From NCBI GenBank assembly GCA_902556425.1, contig CACDWG010000012.1:1-64000 (forward strand): a stretch of 64,000 nucleotides of DNA, written 5' to 3'. This DNA is from UBA4421 sp002704225 (GTDB lineage: Bacteria > Pseudomonadota > Gammaproteobacteria > Pseudomonadales > Azotimanducaceae). Below the pieces are notes generated by a model. The model saw only the letters and a list, made by a program, of their open reading frames with translations, was not told the origin of the DNA and did no database searches. Position 1 is the first letter of the stretch. Every line of letters begins with the position of its first letter. Positions 53,599 to 62,679 of the stretch are shown one piece after another. A program made the position numbers and the translations under genes.

Positions 53599-54735
53599 TT
53601 GAGACCTGCCCTATTAGTGCTCGAAGACGGAAGCGTATTTCATGGTCAAGCCATTGGCGCCACAGGTCAATCTGTAGGCGAGGTGGTATTCAATACCGCG
53701 ATGACCGGCTACCAAGAAATTCTGACGGATCCATCCTATTGTCGGCAAATTGTGACGCTGACGTATCCTCAAATTGGCAATACCGGCGTGACGCCAGAAG
53801 ACGAAGAGTCAGATCAGGTGTGGGCCTCTGGGCTCATTATCCGTCAGGTGCCTCGTCGTGCGAGCAACTGGCGTGAACGAGGGACGCTGCAAGACTACTT
53901 GGAAGCGCAAAACACCGTAGCCATAGCCGATGTCGACACGCGTCGACTGACGCGACTGTTGCGAGAGAAAGGCGCATTGGCCGGCTGTATTTTAGCGGAT
54001 GAAAGCGCCGCGACGGGGGAAGGCGAAGCCCACGCCCTGCAAGCTGCCAGAGGTTTTGCCGGTTTGTCGGGAATGGATTTGGCCCAAGAGGTTACAGGTA
54101 TTCAGCGGCCTTGGACTCAGACCTGCTGGACCCGCGAGTCAGGCTACGGGGAGTTGAGCGAGGCAAAATTTAAGGTGGTTGCCTACGACTTCGGGGTGAA
54201 GCGCAACATTCTGCGCATACTGGCGAGTAAGGGCTGCGATCTTACCTTGGTGCCGGCTCAAACCAGCGCCGACGAGGTGCTTGCAATGCAACCTGATGGC
54301 ATCTTCCTGTCCAACGGACCCGGCGATCCGGAACCCTGTGATTATGCAATTGACGCGATACGTCGGTTTCTTGACCAGAACATTCCCATGTTTGGCATCT
54401 GCTTGGGCCACCAGTTGATGGCCCTTGCCAGTGGCGCGAGAACGGAAAAAATGACCCACGGCCATCATGGTGCGAATCATCCCGTTCAAGATTTGGATAC
54501 GGGAGAAGTCGTGATCACCAGCCAGAATCATGGGTTCGCGGTGGCGGAAAGTAGCCTGCCTGAGCACCTCAAGTGCACACATAAGTCCCTTTTCGATGGC
54601 ACCGTACAGGGGATTCGCCACATGCAGCGGCCTGCGTTTGGTTTCCAAGGGCACCCCGAAGCCAGTCCCGGCCCACAAGATTGTGAATATTTGTTCGATC
54701 AATTCATCGATCTGATGCTCGAACAAAAGAGGTAA
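53599..54735 (+). CDS. carA: Carbamoyl-phosphate synthase small subunit
   Basis: Protein of 378 residues. No ATG is near; TTG 53599 (leading to RPALLVLEDGSVFHGQAIGATGQ, equal to normal CarA N-termini) is behind an AAGGGA site, so a TTG start is inferred. The glutaminase triad is visible: nucleophile Cys in MFGICLGHQLMAL, and His and Glu in GFQGHPEASPGPQD. It supplies ammonia from glutamine to CarB. The stop is eight bases before the carB ATG. Confidence 0.95.
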   Translation: MRPALLVLEDGSVFHGQAIGATGQSVGEVVFNTAMTGYQEILTDPSYCRQIVTLTYPQIGNTGVTPEDEESDQVWASGLIIRQVPRRASNWRERGTLQDYLEAQNTVAIADVDTRRLTRLLREKGALAGCILADESAATGEGEAHALQAARGFAGLSGMDLAQEVTGIQRPWTQTCWTRESGYGELSEAKFKVVAYDFGVKRNILRILASKGCDLTLVPAQTSADEVLAMQPDGIFLSNGPGDPEPCDYAIDAIRRFLDQNIPMFGICLGHQLMALASGARTEKMTHGHHGANHPVQDLDTGEVVITSQNHGFAVAESSLPEHLKCTHKSLFDGTVQGIRHMQRPAFGFQGHPEASPGPQDCEYLFDQFIDLMLEQKR

Positions 54736-54743
54736 ATAGTTAC

Positions 54744-57700
54744 ATGCCGAAGCGTACTGACATTCAATCGATTCTGATCCTAGGCGCAGGTCCCATTGTG
54801 ATTGGCCAAGCCTGCGAATTTGATTATTCCGGAGCTCAAGCCTGTAAGGCCCTTAAGGACGAGGGATATCGAGTCGTACTGGTTAACTCAAATCCTGCGA
54901 CCATCATGACCGACCCGGCCATGGCCGACGCGACCTATGTGGAACCGGTTGAATGGCAGACGGTCAGCAAAATCATTGAAAGCGAGCGGCCAGATGCCTT
55001 GTTGCCAACAATGGGGGGGCAAACCGCTCTGAACTGTGCTCTGGATTTGGTCAGCGAGGGAGTTCTTGAGCGGTTTGGCGTACAGATGATTGGCGCCAGC
55101 CAAGATGCGATTGATAAAGCCGAAGACCGAGAGCGTTTTGATCGTGCAATGAAAGCGATCGGTTTAGAAACGCCTCGTTCGGCTATCGCTCACAGCATGG
55201 AAGAAGCGTTTCAAGTACAAAGCCAGCTCGGTTATCCCTGCGTTATTCGCCCGTCATTTACCCTGGGCGGTAGTGGCGGCGGTGTGGCGTATAACCGAGA
55301 AGAATTTGAAGAAATATGTACGCGAGGCCTCGATCTGTCGCCCACGTCTGAGCTGCTCATTGATGAGTCGCTGCTGGGCTGGAAAGAGTTTGAAATGGAG
55401 GTGGTGCGGGACAAAAAAGACAACTGCATCATCGTCTGTGCGATCGAAAATGTGGATCCGATGGGCGTTCATACCGGCGATAGCATCACGGTAGCACCGG
55501 CTCAGACGCTGACAGATAAGGAGTATCAAATCCTCCGTAATGCTTCGATTGCCGTTCTGCGGGAGATCGGTGTAGAAACTGGTGGGTCCAATGTTCAATT
55601 TGGTATCAGTCCCAAAGATGGCCGCGTGGTAGTCATCGAGATGAATCCTAGAGTGTCGCGATCGTCGGCATTAGCTTCCAAGGCCACCGGCTTTCCCATC
55701 GCAAAAATCGCCGCAAAGCTCGCGGTTGGCTACACATTAGATGAACTCGAAAATGACATTACAGGCGGTGTGACACCGGCATCGTTCGAGCCAAGTATCG
55801 ACTACGTTGTCACCAAGATTCCTCGTTTCACCTTCGAAAAGTTTCCCCAGGCGGATACACGCCTGACCACCCAAATGAAGTCGGTGGGAGAGGTGATGGC
55901 GATTGGCTGCACGTTTCAGGAGTCGCTGCAAAAAGCCCTGCGTGGTCTTGAGATCGGTATGGTGGGTTTCGATCCGATATTGGACACGAAAGATGCGGAA
56001 TGGCGCAGCGTGCTCAAGCGCGAGCTTGCGACCCCTAGCACGCTGCGGTTGTGGTTTGTTGCTGATGCCTTTCGGGCGGGTTACAGCCTAGAAGACATAT
56101 TCGATTTAACCAAAATTGACCCGTGGTTTTTAGCCGAAATAGAAGACCTTATTGTCGAAGAAACGGGCTATGCAAACCTGCAGTGCGCCGATATGACCGA
56201 GCAGCATTGGCGTCAGGCAAAACGCAAAGGATTTTCCGACAAACGCCTTGCGCAGCTTTTGCGCTGTCCAGAAGCCGATGTTCGATTGGCGCGACAGGCC
56301 ATGGGCGTTAAACCGGTTTATCGACGCGTCGATACCTGCGCCGCAGAGTTCCCGGCCAACAGTGCGTACATGTATTCCACCTACGAGGAGGAATGTGAGG
56401 CCATGCCCACGGATCGAGAGAAGATCATGGTGCTTGGCGGGGGACCAAATCGCATTGGCCAGGGCATTGAATTCGATTACTGCTGCGTCCATGCGGCCCT
56501 AGCGATGCGCGAGGATGGTTATGAAACCATCATGGTGAACTGCAACCCAGAGACGGTGTCTACCGATTACGACACATCGGACCGCCTGTATTTCGAGCCT
56601 GTGACGCTGGAAGATGTGTTGGCCATTGTGGAAGTGGAGCAGCCCACCGGTGTGATTGTGCAGTTCGGTGGTCAAACGCCGCTGAAGCTTGCAGACGATT
56701 TGGCTAAGTTAGGCGTGCCGATTATTGGTACCAGTCCTGACGCGATTGATCGTGCGGAAGACAGAGAACGTTTTCAGACGCTGGTCGATAAACTCAAACT
56801 GCGTCAGCCATCCAACCGAGTTGCATCCAATGCGGAGCAAGGTGTTCAGCGGGCCGAAGAGATCGGCTACCCGCTCATCGTGCGACCTTCCTATGTTCTG
56901 GGCGGTCGAGCCATGGAGTTGGTTTACAACGAAGATGAGCTTCGCCAGTACATGCAAAATGCCGTTGACGTGTCCAATGATTCCCCTGTGCTTCTGGACC
57001 GCTTTTTGGATCAGGCGGTAGAGGTCGATGTGGACGCCATATGTGACGGGGAGGATGTGGTGATCGGCGGCATCATGCAGCATATCGAGCAGGCAGGTGT
57101 GCATTCCGGTGACTCTGCGTGTTCGCTGCCACCCTACAATTTGCCGACCGCGATTCAAGATGAAATTCGTGAGCAGGTCAAAGCGCTGGCGTTGGAGCTG
57201 AACGTTATTGGCCTGATGAACGTGCAAATGGCAGTGCAAGGCGAGGATGTCTTTGTGCTTGAGGTAAACCCTCGTGCCTCGCGTACGGTGCCCTTTGTAT
57301 CGAAGTGTATTGGGCACTCTCTCGCAAAGCTGGCCGCACGTTGCATGGCGGGCAAAAAACTGAAGGATCTGGGTTTTACCGAAGAAGTCATCCCGCAGTT
57401 TGTGCACGTAAAAGAATCCGTTTTTCCGTTTAATAAATTTATTGGCGTCGATCCCATTCTAGGCCCGGAAATGAAATCGACCGGAGAAGTCATGGGGGTG
57501 GGCGAGACGTTCGGCGAGGCATTTTCTAAAGCGTCCTTGGGCGCTGGCGAACGCCTACCGCAAGGTGGCCGCGCTTTCCTCAGCGTAAAAGACGTAGACA
57601 AAGCTGGCGTTGTCGATGTGGGTAGGAATCTGGTCGATCTAGGCTTTAAGCTGGTAGCAACTCGCGGTACAGCGAGAGAACTGCTCGGCGCCGGTGTGAA

Positions 57701-57971
57701 ATGTGATCAGATAGACAAAGTCAACGAGGGCCGTCCAGACGTCTCTGATATGCTCAAAAACGAACAAATCGACTTGATCATTAACACGACGGAAGGGCGT
57801 CAGTCCATTGCGGATTCGGCAGTTATTCGTCGCTTGGCTTTACAGAAAAAGGTGTGCTACACCACGACGCTTACCGGTGGTGAGGCCTTTTGTATTGCAA
57901 TTCGCCAAGGCATCGGCGATCAGGTGACGAGCCTTCAGCAATTGCATAGCGCATTGGCGCGAGGAGAGTAG
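54744..57971 (+). CDS. carB: Carbamoyl-phosphate synthase large subunit
   Basis: Protein of 1075 residues with the duplicated ATP-grasp architecture: PIVIGQACEFDYSGAQACKALKDEGY (first half) and NRIGQGIEFDYCCVHAALAMREDGYET (second half), RPSFTLGGSGGGVAYN and RPSYVLGGRAMELVYN, both with downstream EMNPRVSRSSALASKATGFPIAK and EVNPRASRTVPFVSK motifs, then a C-terminal MGS-like allosteric domain. It forms carbamoyl phosphate for arginine and pyrimidine synthesis. It is cotranscribed with carA and is followed four bases later by greA. Confidence 0.97.
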   Translation: MPKRTDIQSILILGAGPIVIGQACEFDYSGAQACKALKDEGYRVVLVNSNPATIMTDPAMADATYVEPVEWQTVSKIIESERPDALLPTMGGQTALNCALDLVSEGVLERFGVQMIGASQDAIDKAEDRERFDRAMKAIGLETPRSAIAHSMEEAFQVQSQLGYPCVIRPSFTLGGSGGGVAYNREEFEEICTRGLDLSPTSELLIDESLLGWKEFEMEVVRDKKDNCIIVCAIENVDPMGVHTGDSITVAPAQTLTDKEYQILRNASIAVLREIGVETGGSNVQFGISPKDGRVVVIEMNPRVSRSSALASKATGFPIAKIAAKLAVGYTLDELENDITGGVTPASFEPSIDYVVTKIPRFTFEKFPQADTRLTTQMKSVGEVMAIGCTFQESLQKALRGLEIGMVGFDPILDTKDAEWRSVLKRELATPSTLRLWFVADAFRAGYSLEDIFDLTKIDPWFLAEIEDLIVEETGYANLQCADMTEQHWRQAKRKGFSDKRLAQLLRCPEADVRLARQAMGVKPVYRRVDTCAAEFPANSAYMYSTYEEECEAMPTDREKIMVLGGGPNRIGQGIEFDYCCVHAALAMREDGYETIMVNCNPETVSTDYDTSDRLYFEPVTLEDVLAIVEVEQPTGVIVQFGGQTPLKLADDLAKLGVPIIGTSPDAIDRAEDRERFQTLVDKLKLRQPSNRVASNAEQGVQRAEEIGYPLIVRPSYVLGGRAMELVYNEDELRQYMQNAVDVSNDSPVLLDRFLDQAVEVDVDAICDGEDVVIGGIMQHIEQAGVHSGDSACSLPPYNLPTAIQDEIREQVKALALELNVIGLMNVQMAVQGEDVFVLEVNPRASRTVPFVSKCIGHSLAKLAARCMAGKKLKDLGFTEEVIPQFVHVKESVFPFNKFIGVDPILGPEMKSTGEVMGVGETFGEAFSKASLGAGERLPQGGRAFLSVKDVDKAGVVDVGRNLVDLGFKLVATRGTARELLGAGVKCDQIDKVNEGRPDVSDMLKNEQIDLIINTTEGRQSIADSAVIRRLALQKKVCYTTTLTGGEAFCIAIRQGIGDQVTSLQQLHSALARGE

Positions 57972-57975
57972 TCCT

Positions 57976-58449
57976 ATGCCTAATCCGATGACCGTTAAAG
58001 GCGCAGAGAGCCTGCGGGAGGAACTCGCCCATCGTAAGGGCGCACTGCGCCAAGAAATTGCAGAGGCCATAGCTGAAGCTCGAGCGCATGGGGATTTGAA
58101 GGAGAATGCGGAATATCACGCGGCGCGTGAGCAGCAAAGTTTCAATGAGGGTCGTGCCCAAGAAATTGAGGCCCGATTGGCGGATGCCCAGATCATCGAT
58201 GTGACGAAAATAGAAGCGACTGGCAAAGTGATTTTTGGATCGACGGTGACGCTAATTGATTGCAATACGGATGAAACGATCCGTTACCACATTGTTGGGG
58301 AAGACGAAGCCGACCTGAAACAAAACAAACTTTCCGTGATGTCGCCAATTGCTCGCGCCTTGATAGGCAAGATGGAGGACGACGTCGTCACCGTTTCCAC
58401 ACCAGGTGGCGATCGGGAATACGAAGTGTCAGCGGTCGAGTTGATCTAG
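57976..58449 (+). CDS. greA: Transcription elongation factor GreA
   Basis: Protein of 157 residues: an N-terminal coiled-coil antiparallel hairpin (LREELAHRKGALRQEIAEAIAEARAHGDLKENAEYHAAREQQSFNEGRAQEIEARLADA) with the DLKENAEYHAA tip that enters the RNA polymerase channel, and the C-terminal FKBP-like domain (VGEDEADLKQNKLSVMSPIARALIGK). It rescues backtracked RNA polymerase. It starts four bases after carB, an arrangement common in gammaproteobacteria. Confidence 0.96.
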   Translation: MPNPMTVKGAESLREELAHRKGALRQEIAEAIAEARAHGDLKENAEYHAAREQQSFNEGRAQEIEARLADAQIIDVTKIEATGKVIFGSTVTLIDCNTDETIRYHIVGEDEADLKQNKLSVMSPIARALIGKMEDDVVTVSTPGGDREYEVSAVELI

Positions 58450-58497
58450 CTCGGTCTGAAACAGGCCGTGCCCACACGCGGTGTCGGTTAGACTAAA

Positions 58498-58830
58498 TCA
58501 AGAGCCCGAGTGCTCGAGATATCTAGCCACATTGGAAAGCTTCGGGTTAGCTTTTGGGTTGTGTCGGTAAAGTACGGCCACTTTGCCGATTTTCTGTAGC
58601 ACCGTGGCGGATGTTTTTTCCGCTAGCTCGGATGCAATCTCATCACGACTGGCACGGTCGATGCCAAACACTTTGACCTTAATCAACTCGTGGTCCCTCA
58701 GCGCTCGCTCGGTCTCGTCGACGATGCCTTGACTTAAGCCGCGTTCGCTAACGGCAACGACAGGGTCAAGGTGATGGGCTACGCCGCGGAGCGACTTCTT
58801 TTTCTGGGTATTCAAAGTATTGGTCTGCAT
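58498..58830 (-). CDS. yhbY: CRS1/YhbY-domain RNA-binding protein
   Basis: Protein of 110 residues, slightly longer than E. coli YhbY (97). The CRM fold is visible: LRGVAHHLDPVVAVSERGLSQGIVDETERALRDHELIKVKVFG and KTSATVLQKIGKVAVLYRHNP. YhbY associates with pre-50S ribosomes. It is divergent from rlmE, 73 bases between starts, as is typical for the order greA, yhbY, rlmE, ftsH. Confidence 0.93.
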   Translation of the reverse strand: MQTNTLNTQKKKSLRGVAHHLDPVVAVSERGLSQGIVDETERALRDHELIKVKVFGIDRASRDEIASELAEKTSATVLQKIGKVAVLYRHNPKANPKLSNVARYLEHSGS

Positions 58831-58903
58831 TGGGGTATCCTATAGCGAGCAGCCACTAAACTGCTAGCAACGTTTTTTGAAATGGGTAATTGGTGTCTCC
58901 AGA

Positions 58904-59525
58904 ATGGCCAAACGCAGCAAATCCAGTGACCGATGGTTACAGCGTCAGCGCAAAGACTATTTTGTGCGTCAGGCTCAAGGCGGGGGGGCAGATTTCCCGG
59001 GCGCATTTCAAGCTCGAACAGATTGATCAGCGCTTCCGCATCGTCAAGCCCAAACAGCGCGTGTTAGAGCTAGGGGCCGCTCCAGGCGGCTGGACCCATT
59101 ACCTAGAGGGTAAGCTCCAGGGTGGTTTATTGATTGCCGTGGACCCGTTACCGATCACCAGTGGCCAGGATACCCAGGTGATCGAGGGCCTTGCTGGGGA
59201 CGAAGCCGTAAATAAAGAAATATCGACAATATTGGACGGCCAGCAATTGGACCTTGTTTTATCTGACATGGCCCCCAACATTTCAGGCATACGCACAGTA
59301 GATCAGGCGCGAGCCATGGATTTAGCGGACGTGACCCTTGAAAGCTGCGAACGTTGGTTGAAGCGCAATGGCGCGATGACGATCAAGGCCTTTCAAGGCG
59401 AAGGGTTGGACGACTGGGTGACGGCGCTCCGGAAACACTATGCCAAGGTGCATGTGACCAAGCCAAAAGCGTCCCGGTCCGAGTCGAGAGAAGTGTTTGT
59501 CGTAGCTCAAGGCTTCCATGTTTAG
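58904..59525 (+). CDS. rlmE: 23S rRNA 2'-O-methyltransferase RlmE (FtsJ), apparent frameshift in a G7 run
   Basis: The true N-terminus reads from ATG 58904 in one frame (MAKRSKSSDRWLQRQRKDYF, then VRQAQGGG), while the rest, QISRAHFKLEQIDQRFRIVKPKQRVLELGAAPGGWTHYLEG, continues in the +1 frame after a run of seven G (58982-58988). Six G would join them into a normal RlmE. The methyltransferase core is intact: GAAPGGWT (SAM site) and the K-D-K-E residues in VLSDMAPNISG and MTIKAFQGEG. RlmE methylates U2552 of 23S rRNA. The gene is either frameshifted, translated by slippage, or the extra G is an error. A GTG at 58890 gives an open but unnatural N-terminus. Followed by ftsH, as usual. Confidence 0.8.
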
Positions 59526-59759
59526 TTTTTGAACAGGAAATAGTCAGAAAGTTGCGTTCTTCATCACTCTGGCACGTGAAAATGTCGTGTAGTCTGGGTT
59601 CAGAAGCGTACACAGCAGCATGCGCCTTGGTGAGGTATGGTGAGTGCTAGAAAAATGCGGTGGACTCAGTCCCGAACGGATTTATATGTAACGTCCACGT
59701 AAGGCGGCGTGGATGTCGGAAAAACGAAGCGTCAACGTAAACAACGTGAGGAAAACCCG

Positions 59760-61661
59760 GTGTCTGATATGGGTAAAAATGTAGTTCTTTGGTTGGTCAT
59801 TTTGGCGGTATTGCTGACCGTGTTCAGTAACTTCAACGTAGATTCCCAGAATCCGCCGGTGAAATACTCGGAGTTTCTGAGCTCGGTTGAAAATGGTCAG
59901 GTGGACGAAGTCACCATTCAAGGCAATCGCATTTATGCGACAGACCGCTCTGGCGGGCGTTATACCGTGACCGGTTTCGATAACGACCCGGGTCTTGTCA
60001 GCGAGCTGCGCGAGCGTGGAATCGAGTTCCAGTTTGTCGAGGAAGAAGGCCAAAGCGTTTGGACTCAGCTGTTATTAGCCAGTTTCCCCATTCTGATAAT
60101 TCTCGCGGTGGCCATGTTCTTCATGCGGCAGATGCAGGGTGGTGGTAGTGGCCGTGGAGGCCCCATGTCATTTGGTCGAAGTAAGGCCAAATTGCTGTCC
60201 GAAGACCAAATTCAAACGACCTTTGCCGATGTGGCAGGCGTCGACGAAGCCAAGGAAGACGTTCAAGAGTTGGTCGAGTTTCTGCGCGACCCGGGCAAGT
60301 TTCAGCGATTGGGCGGTCATATTCCCCGCGGGGTACTGATGGTCGGTCAACCCGGCACGGGTAAAACTCTGCTGGCAAAAGCCATTGCCGGTGAGGCCAA
60401 GGTGCCCTTTTTCTCGATCTCTGGTTCAGACTTCGTCGAAATGTTTGTGGGTGTCGGCGCGTCTCGGGTGCGCGATATGTTCGAGCAGGCGAAGAAGCAG
60501 GCCCCGTGCATTATCTTTATCGACGAAATCGATGCGGTGGGCCGTCATCGTGGGGCCGGCTTGGGCGGTGGACACGATGAGCGCGAACAGACTCTCAATC
60601 AACTGTTGGTGGAAATGGATGGGTTCGAAGGCAATGACGGTATCATCGTCATTGCGGCGACCAACCGTCCGGACGTGCTTGACCCTGCTTTGCTCCGACC
60701 AGGGCGATTCGACCGTCAGGTCGTCGTCGGCTTGCCGGACATCCGCGGGCGGGAGCAAATCACCAAGGTGCATATGCGGAAGGTGCCTGTGGCAGACGAC
60801 GTAGACGCGAGCATCATCGCTCGGGGTACGCCAGGCTTTTCTGGTGCGGATCTCGCAAACCTAGTCAATGAGGCGGCGCTCTTTGCCGCTCGAGGCGGTA
60901 AGCGCTTGGTCAGCATGGAAGAGTTCGACAAAGCGAAAGATAAAATCATGATGGGTGCCGAGCGCAAGTCCATGGTGATGTCGGAAAAAGAGAAGCTCAA
61001 TACGGCCTATCACGAAGCGGGCCATGCCATCGTCGGTAGGCTCATGCCGGACCACGACCCGGTATACAAAGTGACGATTATTCCCCGTGGGCGCGCCTTG
61101 GGCGTGACCATGTTCCTGCCGGAAGAAGATCGCTACAGCATGAGTGCGCAGGGCATACGCTCCCAAATCTCCAGTTTGTTCGGTGGCCGTATTGCGGAAG
61201 AGATCACCCTCGGAAGCGACCATGTCACCACGGGTGCGTCGAACGATATTGAGCGCGCCACACAGTTGGCCAGAAGCATGGTCACTAAGTGGGGGCTTTC
61301 CGAGAAGCTTGGGCCTCTCATGTACGACGAGGACGATGGCGAAGTGTTCTTGGGCATGTCTGCCGGGGCGAAGCCAAAAGCCCACTCTCCGGAAACGGCG
61401 TTCGCGATCGACACGGAAGTGCGAAAGATCGTCGATGATTGTTATGCAGAGGCGAAAACGTTGTTGACGGACAACATCGACAAGTTGCACACGATGGCCG
61501 ATGCGTTGATGGAGTTCGAGACATTGTCAGCCGATCAGTTGGACGACATCATGGCCGGCGGTAAGCCCCGCCATCCCACCGAACCACCGTCCAATTCAGG
61601 CCGCGGTAAAACGGATACAGAGCAGGGGTCGCCGATTGGTGGACCAGCCGAAGAAACCTAA
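59760..61661 (+). CDS. ftsH: ATP-dependent zinc metalloprotease FtsH
   Basis: Protein of 633 residues starting at GTG 59760, seven bases after GAGGA; a slightly longer frame from 59709 adds a basic, unlikely N-terminus. Two membrane helices (VVLWLVILAVLLTVF and LLASFPILIILAVAMFFM) flank a periplasmic segment; then the AAA module with VGQPGTGKTLLAKA (Walker A), IIFIDEIDAVG (Walker B) and the SRH GRFDRQVVVGLPD, and the protease zinc site YHEAGHAIVGRL. FtsH degrades membrane and regulatory proteins, including sigma-32 and LpxC in E. coli. Its end overlaps the beginning of the folP frame by 26 bases. Confidence 0.95.
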   Translation: MSDMGKNVVLWLVILAVLLTVFSNFNVDSQNPPVKYSEFLSSVENGQVDEVTIQGNRIYATDRSGGRYTVTGFDNDPGLVSELRERGIEFQFVEEEGQSVWTQLLLASFPILIILAVAMFFMRQMQGGGSGRGGPMSFGRSKAKLLSEDQIQTTFADVAGVDEAKEDVQELVEFLRDPGKFQRLGGHIPRGVLMVGQPGTGKTLLAKAIAGEAKVPFFSISGSDFVEMFVGVGASRVRDMFEQAKKQAPCIIFIDEIDAVGRHRGAGLGGGHDEREQTLNQLLVEMDGFEGNDGIIVIAATNRPDVLDPALLRPGRFDRQVVVGLPDIRGREQITKVHMRKVPVADDVDASIIARGTPGFSGADLANLVNEAALFAARGGKRLVSMEEFDKAKDKIMMGAERKSMVMSEKEKLNTAYHEAGHAIVGRLMPDHDPVYKVTIIPRGRALGVTMFLPEEDRYSMSAQGIRSQISSLFGGRIAEEITLGSDHVTTGASNDIERATQLARSMVTKWGLSEKLGPLMYDEDDGEVFLGMSAGAKPKAHSPETAFAIDTEVRKIVDDCYAEAKTLLTDNIDKLHTMADALMEFETLSADQLDDIMAGGKPRHPTEPPSNSGRGKTDTEQGSPIGGPAEET

Positions 61662-62550
61662 GCCAAGTCAGGCTTTTCACTCACCGCCTAGGACTCACGA
61701 CTTGCGCTGCGGCGCGCAGGTCGTGTCTTTTTCAAAACCCCAGCTCATGGGCGTTCTCAACATCACACCCGACTCATTTTCGGATGGCGGTAGGTTATTT
61801 GATGGTGAGGCCGTTCGTTTGGATGCAGTGCGAGCCCAGGCTTCCGGCATGGTTGCAGCAGGCGCGGCAATTCTGGACATTGGCGGCGAGAGCAGTCGCC
61901 CTGGGGCCGATGCGGTGAGTAGCCAAGAAGAGCAGCGACGTGTTTTGCCGGTCCTCGAAGCCCTGTCCGATTTGGATGTGGTGTTGTCTGTCGATACCTA
62001 CCACGCCGAAACTGTGCGGGCTGCCATTCGACATGGCGCGGGCATGATCAATGACATTACGGCAGGTCGTGACGCGGATGTGGTAACAGCGGTGGCAGAC
62101 TCAGAGGTGGCTTATGCACTGATGCATATGCAGGGTTCTCCCCAGACCATGCAGACAGCCCCGACGTATACAGACGTGGTTGCTGAGGTATCGGGTTATC
62201 TGACCGAGCGTTTCGAGCTGTGTCAGAACGCAGGCATCGATGCTGACAGACTTCTGGTAGATCCAGGGTTTGGTTTTGGCAAATCGCTGCAACACAATTT
62301 GGCACTGCTGCGGAATCTTCCAGCCACCCGGGTAGGGACCTGTCCCCTGCTGGTCGGCCTATCGCGTAAGTCGATGATCGGCTTGATTACGGGGCAGCCT
62401 GTGGATGCTCGCATGCCCGGTAGCCTGGCAGCACTTATGTTGGCGGTCCAAAATGGAGCGGATCTGGTTCGAGTGCACGATCTGCAAGAGAGTGCTGATG
62501 TGCTTCGCATCCTCGAGGCATACGGCTCGGAATACGCGTCCGGGAAATGA
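61636..62550 (+). CDS. folP: Dihydropteroate synthase
   Basis: Protein of 304 residues if the GTG at 61636 is used; TTG 61702 is an alternative that would give a more usual N-terminal length. The DHPS signatures are present: LMGVLNITPDSFSDGGRLF, DIGGESSRPGADAV, VVLSVDTYHAETVRAA, MINDITAG, and LLVDPGFGFGKSLQHNLALL with LVGLSRKSMIG. It joins a pterin diphosphate with p-aminobenzoate in folate biosynthesis and is the target of sulfonamides. Located between ftsH and glmM, as in E. coli. Confidence 0.94.
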   Translation: MVDQPKKPKPSQAFHSPPRTHDLRCGAQVVSFSKPQLMGVLNITPDSFSDGGRLFDGEAVRLDAVRAQASGMVAAGAAILDIGGESSRPGADAVSSQEEQRRVLPVLEALSDLDVVLSVDTYHAETVRAAIRHGAGMINDITAGRDADVVTAVADSEVAYALMHMQGSPQTMQTAPTYTDVVAEVSGYLTERFELCQNAGIDADRLLVDPGFGFGKSLQHNLALLRNLPATRVGTCPLLVGLSRKSMIGLITGQPVDARMPGSLAALMLAVQNGADLVRVHDLQESADVLRILEAYGSEYASGK

Positions 62551-62679
62551 TGTTTTTTGGTTTGCTGGCTTTATCGAGGGCCCGCTGTCATCCTTTCTCA
62601 CCTTCAAGAACAATCCACCGGGGCTCGATTCGCGTTTAACCGACGGGTTGGGAAAATCCGGTACAGCAAAGGCGGAGAC

